From assembly GCA_002413785.1 (NCBI GenBank), contig DHXR01000046.1, positions 117,150 through 181,149 on the forward strand: a stretch of DNA of 64,000 nucleotides. The letters are read 5' to 3'. The stretch is from Mucilaginibacter sp. UBA5151 (GTDB lineage: Bacteria; Bacteroidota; Bacteroidia; Sphingobacteriales; Sphingobacteriaceae). The notes beneath the pieces are model-generated. The model searched no databases and was not told the DNA's origin. It saw only the letters and a list, made by a program, of their open reading frames with translations. Below are positions 59,372-64,000 of this stretch, piece after piece; the first letter of the stretch is position 1; each line of letters begins with the position of its first letter. A program made the translations under genes and the position numbers.

Positions 59372-60724
59372 TTAAAACTCAATATGCATTCGCAGCTCAG
59401 GGATACTTACCGGGCCTTTGCGGTCTTTATTATAGCCGGGGTTAAGTATCAGCTGATAATCAGCCGACAGAAATATGAACGCGTTTAGTTTGGCACGATA
59501 GTAAGTTTCAAATATTTGCTCTCTCCCGTAGTTTAAATGGCCGTCGCCGATAATAAAGGAATACCCTCCCGCTTCCAAATAAGCCTGGTGATCTTTACTG
59601 ATCCCGTTTGAGGCTACAGCAATCCCCACTTCATCGAATGGCCTTTTCCATATCCCGCCGTTAAAATCCATCCCCAACTGCACATTGTCGTCAATATCGG
59701 TAAATTCCCACGATGCTGTTTTACCGTCATTCCAGCCATATCTGAAAAAAGCGCCTATATTTTTTGTGAACGGCTGTTCTATATTGACACCGTACCCATA
59801 TTTAACCCCGCCATAGTGCTGGCCAAGGGCAGTGCCCGCGAGTACCGGCACGTAAGAACTATCTCCCCGTAAAAGGGCCTGGGTAGCTTCCTTATAGCCG
59901 GGCGCCCTGCCTGCATTTCTAAAACCGGTAATCCTGATTACGCCCGGCATGGCAAACACTTTATAATTAGCACCAAACTCCAGGGCCATGGCGTTTGATT
60001 TCAACAGGTTCCAGTCCATTTCCAGGGCGTTGGCGATTTTTGACATCTGGGTAAATGCAAATTTTATATGGTATTGGGGTTTAATCAGTTCTGCTTCAAC
60101 GCCCGAGGTATATCCGCGGGTATCGGCAGCAAAATCCCAGGCGCCGTTAGCCATTAAGGACCAGTTTAAAAACTGCGACCTGGCATCGTGATCATAACTG
60201 TTGTCATCAAAAAAGTCGGCCAGACTAAATTTGCCTATATTTATGTTTATCCTTGAATCCGGTACCGGCCCTTGCAACTGATTAATGTCATCCGCCTGGG
60301 GCACATAAGTGCTTCCTTTCAGCGCAAAAGTTTGCCGGAAATACCCCCTTGCCATAAAGGGTGTTGGTGCAGGATTGCCTACACGGTATATTTCGCCGTT
60401 AGGAAACCCTGCAAAACCCTTCGATCCCGAAAATCCGGTGCCTGCAACAAGTTCGGGGTTGAAAATAATTGCTGCATTTTTCCATAACCTTCTTGTTATG
60501 AACAAAGTTGAGGTTAATGATACCGCCCTTTCCCGGTTACTATCTAAACTTGAAGGTCCGGCATAGGGAAAATGATAATTACCATGGTATTGTTCAACGG
60601 CAGTAAACTGAAAATGAGTGGACCAGTTTTTGGATGTTGTTGAATCGGTTTTTGCTTTTTCCTGGGCAAATGTATAAGCAGAAACAAATAACAGGATTAA
60701 AATTGTATATAAGATTTTAGACAT
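59372..60724 (-). CDS. Carbohydrate-selective porin, OprB family
   Basis: An outer-membrane beta-barrel of about 450 aa with signal peptide MSKILYTILILLFVSAYTFAQ. OprB-like features are SKNWSTHFQFTAVEQYHG near the N-terminus, GRGFRQTF-like strand patterns, LFITRRLWKNAAIIFNPEL, and the terminal strand motif ELRMHIEF ending in Phe. ATG 60724 is chosen over TTG 60733. Upstream lie a TACCTTTG box (60855-60862) and a metalloregulator-like palindrome (60936-60967). Despite the name, porins of this family also occur next to metal-uptake genes. Confidence 0.85.
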   Translation of the reverse strand: MSKILYTILILLFVSAYTFAQEKAKTDSTTSKNWSTHFQFTAVEQYHGNYHFPYAGPSSLDSNRERAVSLTSTLFITRRLWKNAAIIFNPELVAGTGFSGSKGFAGFPNGEIYRVGNPAPTPFMARGYFRQTFALKGSTYVPQADDINQLQGPVPDSRININIGKFSLADFFDDNSYDHDARSQFLNWSLMANGAWDFAADTRGYTSGVEAELIKPQYHIKFAFTQMSKIANALEMDWNLLKSNAMALEFGANYKVFAMPGVIRITGFRNAGRAPGYKEATQALLRGDSSYVPVLAGTALGQHYGGVKYGYGVNIEQPFTKNIGAFFRYGWNDGKTASWEFTDIDDNVQLGMDFNGGIWKRPFDEVGIAVASNGISKDHQAYLEAGGYSFIIGDGHLNYGREQIFETYYRAKLNAFIFLSADYQLILNPGYNKDRKGPVSIPELRMHIEF

Positions 60725-60854
60725 AATTTTCAATTATTTAACAATCAAATGAATAAAAAGTAAAAGTATCCAAACAAGTCCGGACACTTGATCTGCAAGG
60801 TTTCTCCGCCGTATAATATATTTTTTATTTACCCCTTCAAATCAAAAATTCCCG

Positions 60855-60862
60855 CAAAGGTA
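60855..60862 (-). promoter_or_regulatory. Possible porin promoter box
   Basis: On the minus strand TACCTTTG matches TAnnTTTG, 130 nt before the porin start. It would give a long leader of about 120 nt. Confidence 0.35.
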
Positions 60863-60935
60863 GTATTACAATATAACCGGTATATTTAATTTATATAAAC
60901 TCAATAATGCATAACATGAAGTTTTATGCAAAGCT

Positions 60936-60967
60936 AATAATTATTTAGACTTGTCTAAATAATTATT
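60936..60967. promoter_or_regulatory. Perfect 15-bp inverted repeat resembling a metalloregulator operator
   Basis: AATAATTATTTAGAC and its exact complement flank a TT spacer; the core is TTTAGACTTGTCTAAA. The shape resembles DtxR/MntR- or Fur-family operators. It lies about 75 nt upstream of the porin promoter box and 80 nt downstream of the Fur-family gene. Confidence 0.6.
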
Positions 60968-61046
60968 TCACACACGCTAAAAATCAGGGGGTGGTTATAA
61001 ACTTGTACGGCAAAACTAAGAGATAAACCAATGCAATGGCATTGCA

Positions 61047-61409
61047 TTATTTTGCGCATTGATCACAAACCCTTTTAACAACAAGGTTCATTTCCAATGA
61101 ACTAAACCGCGGGGGTAATGCAATATGAGGTATTTTTGAATCGGGAAGGCAAAAAGTTTCCTTACAGGAGATACAATAGAAATGGACATGCATATCATGG
61201 TGCTCATTTGCACCGCAATCATCTAAACATAGTGCGTATTTGGGCGTGCCTGTACCGTCATCAATTGTATGGGCCAGCCCTTTTTCCTCAAATGTTTTTA
61301 AAGTACGGTATATGGTAATGCGGTCGGCCGGGGACATGCCTTTTTCAATATCACTTAAACTAATCGCCGAGGTTTGTTTTAAAAGGAAATCCAGCACCAG
61401 TGTACGCAT
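61047..61409 (-). CDS. Fur-family transcriptional regulator
   Basis: A metal-responsive regulator. From ATG 61409 it has 120 aa: a winged helix (ISLSDIEKGMSPADRITIYRTLKTFEEKGLAHTI), then metal-site residues CLDDCGANEHHDMHVHFYCISCKETFCLPD and a final CDQC, the two CxxC pairs of a structural zinc site. The N-terminus looks short: upstream in frame 20 more codons read NIIKTAIGQKLINKNINPTA, which fit the first Fur helix, but contain no ATG, GTG or TTG. The real start may be a rare codon such as ATT. It is upstream of the porin on the same strand. Confidence 0.85.
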   Translation of the reverse strand: MRTLVLDFLLKQTSAISLSDIEKGMSPADRITIYRTLKTFEEKGLAHTIDDGTGTPKYALCLDDCGANEHHDMHVHFYCISCKETFCLPDSKIPHIALPPRFSSLEMNLVVKRVCDQCAK

Positions 61410-61525
61410 CGCTGTCGGATTAATATTTTTATTAATTAGCTTTTGCCCGATCGCTGTTTTTATAATATTTCAGCAAAACAAACTCATTTATACGGTTTTA
61501 CGAAAGGGAACATAGTAAAATACAT

Positions 61526-62143
61526 TTACCTGGCATTTTCAACATGCTCAACTTCGGCAACGGGGCTGAATAAATAAATGCGCCTGGAGTTTACCTCGAT
61601 GCATTTATACCGTTTCCGCAATTTTTCTTCTTTGCTGAACACCCTGCCATCCTTTAACTTAAATATGGCCTTAACAGGTAATTTTTCAACGGTTGTAACC
61701 GATTCTTTTGGCGCATCATATTTACGCAATGACCTGTAAAGGGTAAGATCAGAACAGCTTGATGCGGCGGGATTATCCAGGTAACCGGTTATGGCATGCT
61801 TAATATCCGCAGGAAAAATATCCTTTTCGAAAAATGGCTGCATCATTTTTTTAAAGTTGGTTTTCCATTCGGCGCCGTGCGGCTTTGCCTTATGTTTATG
61901 CTCGTTCCAGGTATGTAAATGCGCGAATTCATGAACCGCGGTAACCAGGAAAGCATATTGATTGAGGTCGTAATTCACAGAAATGCGGTGCCCTTTGCCG
62001 GAGTGCGGGGGTCTGTAATCGCCAAACTTACTGTTGCGGTTGCGTGAAATTTTAAATTCACATTTAAAGTAGTCGATCCAGCGGCCGATAAGCGGGGCCG
62101 CTTCAGGGGGAAGATAGCTTGCAAGAACTTTTACTTTATCCAA
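61526..62143 (-). CDS. SprT-like zinc metalloprotease-type protein
   Basis: A 205-aa protein with the SprT-like domain: VTAVHEFAHLHTWNEHKHKAKPHGAEWKTNFKKMM, containing HExxH as His71-His75 and a downstream histidine as third ligand. Members include DNA-protein crosslink proteases and uncharacterised proteins. The start is TTG 62143, because no ATG or GTG lies between the promoter-like TATCTTTG (62160-62167) and the conserved part. Confidence 0.85.
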   Translation of the reverse strand: MDKVKVLASYLPPEAAPLIGRWIDYFKCEFKISRNRNSKFGDYRPPHSGKGHRISVNYDLNQYAFLVTAVHEFAHLHTWNEHKHKAKPHGAEWKTNFKKMMQPFFEKDIFPADIKHAITGYLDNPAASSCSDLTLYRSLRKYDAPKESVTTVEKLPVKAIFKLKDGRVFSKEEKLRKRYKCIEVNSRRIYLFSPVAEVEHVENAR

Positions 62144-62244
62144 TTTTCGTACCTCACTACAAAGATAGGGGTTTGAGGGGAAAGGCGAAAGCAGGTGAGA
62201 TTTAAAAAATCAAAATGTTTTGCCACCTAATCAGATACTATTAT

Positions 62245-62252
62245 TAACTTTG
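62245..62252 (+). promoter_or_regulatory. Predicted promoter box giving a leaderless DUF4160 mRNA
   Basis: TAACTTTG matches TAnnTTTG and ends 4 nt before ATG 62257. A TTTG at 62219-62222 lies 22 nt upstream as a possible -33 box. Confidence 0.55.
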
Positions 62253-62256
62253 CATT

Positions 62257-62499
62257 ATGCCGCTATATGAGTTGATTGATGGAATAAAAATAAATGTTTA
62301 TTCAAACGACCATCTGCCACCACATATTCATGCACTGTACAACGAATATGAAGCTGTTGTATCCATTACTGATAAAAAAGTGATAAGGGGTTTATTACCT
62401 ATACCGCAACTAAAAAAGGTAAAGGAAATAATAACCGGGAACGAAGATGATCTATTAGCCTTATTTAAGGCGCTTAACCCTCAAATAAAGAATTTATGA
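62257..62499 (+). CDS. DUF4160 domain protein
   Basis: An 80-aa protein with the family pattern: KINVYSNDHLPPHIHALYNEYEAVVSI, then GLLPIPQLKKVKEII and the end HxxLxxxFxALNP-like DLLALFKALNPQIKNL. DUF4160 genes are commonly followed by DUF2442 genes, as here with a 4-nt ATGA overlap. The pair resembles a toxin-antitoxin module but its activity is unknown. Confidence 0.88.
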   Translation: MPLYELIDGIKINVYSNDHLPPHIHALYNEYEAVVSITDKKVIRGLLPIPQLKKVKEIITGNEDDLLALFKALNPQIKNL

Positions 62500-63017
62500 A
62501 GAAGCTGCCACGGATTTTAACAATAACTAAAGTAGAGCAACCCAATACTCTTTATACCCTTTGGACTAATGGAGAGGAGCGTAAAATAGACCTAAGTCCT
62601 GTGATAGCATCAGCCCTATCTGCGGGTGATACCCGCTTTGCACCTTTAAAAGAATGGGAGGTATTTAAACACGCCGGGGTTTCGGACGATAATACGATAG
62701 TTTGGCACAATTTAATACAAACTATTACCCTGCCAGGCGGAAAGGTAATAACGGGGGCATTGGATTTAGACCCTGACACCCTTTATCAGGATAGCTGCCT
62801 GATAAACAAGCTAAGCACAAGCCCTAAAATAGGCCTGCTTTTAAAAACGGCAAGGGAAGAGGCCGGCCTGTCGCAGGAAGAAGTTGCAATGAAAAGCGGA
62901 ACTACCCGAAACTATATTTCAAAAATTGAGACAGGGAAGGCCGATATACAGCTAAACACCCTTTACAGATTAATTAAGTTAGGAATTGGCAAAGAGCTAA
63001 AACTATCCATTCAGTAA
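62496..63017 (+). CDS. DUF2442 domain fused to XRE helix-turn-helix
   Basis: A 173-aa protein. Residues about 1-95 are DUF2442 (YTLWTNGEERKIDLSPVI, FAPLKEWEVFKHAGVSDDNTIVWHN, DLDPDTLYQDS). Residues 108-170 are an XRE helix-turn-helix (IGLLLKTAREEAGLSQEEVAMKSGTTRNYISKIETGKADIQLNTLYRLIKLG). The fusion suggests that this partner binds DNA and represses the promoter at 62245, like an antitoxin. Confidence 0.88.
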   Translation: MKKLPRILTITKVEQPNTLYTLWTNGEERKIDLSPVIASALSAGDTRFAPLKEWEVFKHAGVSDDNTIVWHNLIQTITLPGGKVITGALDLDPDTLYQDSCLINKLSTSPKIGLLLKTAREEAGLSQEEVAMKSGTTRNYISKIETGKADIQLNTLYRLIKLGIGKELKLSIQ

Positions 63018-63100
63018 GCAACTATTTATTTGTTGTTTGTATTTACCACGGGCAAATAATTTAATTCCGAAAAATTTGACAGTTGACCCAAGGCGTGTCG

Positions 63101-64000
63101 TCAAATTCCCGATTTAAGTCGATTATCCAGCTTGCATAACATCTGACAATTTTCAGAAATAGATTTCCCCCCTTCGTGCCAGGGTGTTATATGGTCCGCT
63201 TCCATTTCGTTTAATTCAAAATGCTGCAAACACTTTGGACAGATACCTTTTTGTCTTTCGTAACCTTCTCTCTTATTTTTATCAGTAAAGGTACGGATGC
63301 TTAAATATTTTTCGTTCCTTGTTAAAACATATTCATAAATCCCAGCCTTTTTGGTTACATCTTCATCTTGCATTAATTGTGTTATTTCTATTTCCAATTT
63401 TTTAGAATCAAATTCCTGGCCTTTAAATTTGTTATACAATGTTCCAAACGACACCCCTTTCATTTCTCTACGGTATTTTGGAAAAACAACTTTTATCCAA
63501 TTTATTACACTACTGAAATATAACCACAATTCATTTGCGTTGGGTTTGTGTTGGTTTTGAGCCATATACTGCTCAATATTATCGTTGCTTAACCAACAAA
63601 TTGCTGTTTCTAAATAATCTTGACGAATTGCAGAACCTGTCAAATAATCGCTTCCCATATTATAAGCCGGGCAATTTGACTTGCTAAAATATCTTTTTGC
63701 ATCTGTTAACCAGGTGCCAGTATAAATAGCGTTTCTTAGTTCCTGGTCAAAAAGTCTTTCACCGGCTATGTTTATGGTTTTAAACCAGTCAAGTTTTTCC
63801 TTATCATTACCTTCACAGAAATAAACCATTAGCTTATAATCAAGTATTTGGTCTCTTTCTACATTGGTAAGGTTATGAAGATATAGCGAGTTTAAAGAAA
63901 AGCTACCTGCTACATATTCACAAATACTAATCGTTCTTTGTTGCCCGTCCAAAACTTCATAAGTGTCATCTTCGTTTTTAACCCAATACATTACATTTAA
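63101..64000 (-). CDS. DUF262/HNH-type nuclease, 5' end beyond window
   Basis: At least 299 codons; the frame is open to the window edge, so the N-terminus is missing. The visible part has the DUF262 (ParB-like) motif VLDGQQRTISICEYV near its start and an HNH nuclease at the C-terminus (CPKCLQHFELNEMEADHITPWHEGGKSISENCQMLC). This domain pair is shared with GmrSD-type modification-dependent restriction enzymes and related phage-defence proteins. It is convergent with the DUF2442-XRE gene. Confidence 0.85.
   Translation of the reverse strand, partial: LNVMYWVKNEDDTYEVLDGQQRTISICEYVAGSFSLNSLYLHNLTNVERDQILDYKLMVYFCEGNDKEKLDWFKTINIAGERLFDQELRNAIYTGTWLTDAKRYFSKSNCPAYNMGSDYLTGSAIRQDYLETAICWLSNDNIEQYMAQNQHKPNANELWLYFSSVINWIKVVFPKYRREMKGVSFGTLYNKFKGQEFDSKKLEIEITQLMQDEDVTKKAGIYEYVLTRNEKYLSIRTFTDKNKREGYERQKGICPKCLQHFELNEMEADHITPWHEGGKSISENCQMLCKLDNRLKSGI

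Noticed and set aside
1..64000. tRNA and rRNA genes
   Set aside because: I looked for TTCGAAT-type T-loops in cloverleaf context and conserved rRNA sequence on both strands and found none; the TTCGAA hits belong to the dispersed heptad elements.

Overview
The window looks like chromosome from a Bacteroidota bacterium of the family Sphingobacteriaceae, close to Mucilaginibacter or Pedobacter. This is inferred from gene content and was not tested by a search. Supporting signs are the acpP-fabF-rnc gene order, an IPExxxVDY-family protein, a vitamin B12-dependent ribonucleotide reductase, a SusC-like plug segment inside an alpha-2-macroglobulin, promoter boxes of the Bacteroidota type TAnnTTTG, and an almost complete absence of Shine-Dalgarno sequences. 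I saw no rRNA, tRNA, CRISPR array or recognisable insertion sequence.

Layout. 0.4-4.8 kb: acpP-fabF-rnc (minus), IPExxxVDY protein and pyruvate kinase (plus). 4.8-6.3 kb: gene-poor, with repeats and decayed coding fragments. 6.3-11.5 kb: nrdJ, an EamA exporter and a HigBA toxin-antitoxin pair. 11.5-18.5 kb: lpxH-like phosphatase, a lone receiver protein, a DUF4197 protein, a phosphate block (PhoR-like kinase, DUF47, Pit), YceI and an ECF sigma factor. 18.7-24.7 kb: asnS, a lone ABC ATPase, a fused E1 alpha/beta 2-oxoacid dehydrogenase and a DUF4198 protein. 25.2-31.0 kb: a type III restriction-modification operon (mod, an AlbA_2/GHKL-type ATPase, res). 31.8-38.6 kb: histidine decarboxylase, frr, an ABC exporter, and a signalling operon (155-aa protein, 7-TM protein, histidine kinase, LuxR-type regulator). 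39.4-45.8 kb: one 2141-aa alpha-2-macroglobulin. 46.2-51.8 kb: sugar isomerase-like protein, GMC oxidoreductase and small proteins. 52.1-58.5 kb: a six-gene operon joining ergothioneine synthesis (egtD, egtB) to an EgtUV-like importer, a disulfide oxidoreductase and a DUF427 protein. 58.7-64.0 kb: membrane protein, porin, Fur-family regulator, SprT-like protease, a DUF4160/DUF2442-XRE pair and a DUF262-HNH nuclease cut by the window edge.

Three patterns cut across the genes. (1) Many gaps hold hairpins whose two arms are runs of 7- or 8-nt repeat units in strict phase; several start at, or contain, a stop codon. (2) At least five genes have TAnnTTTG ending only 4-6 nt before the start codon, which predicts leaderless mRNAs. 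(3) Two 11-bp direct repeats (CTTAACAT core) precede the DUF47-Pit promoter exactly where a Pho box would sit. The strongest candidates for a new system are the ergothioneine synthesis-plus-uptake operon and the phased hairpin family.
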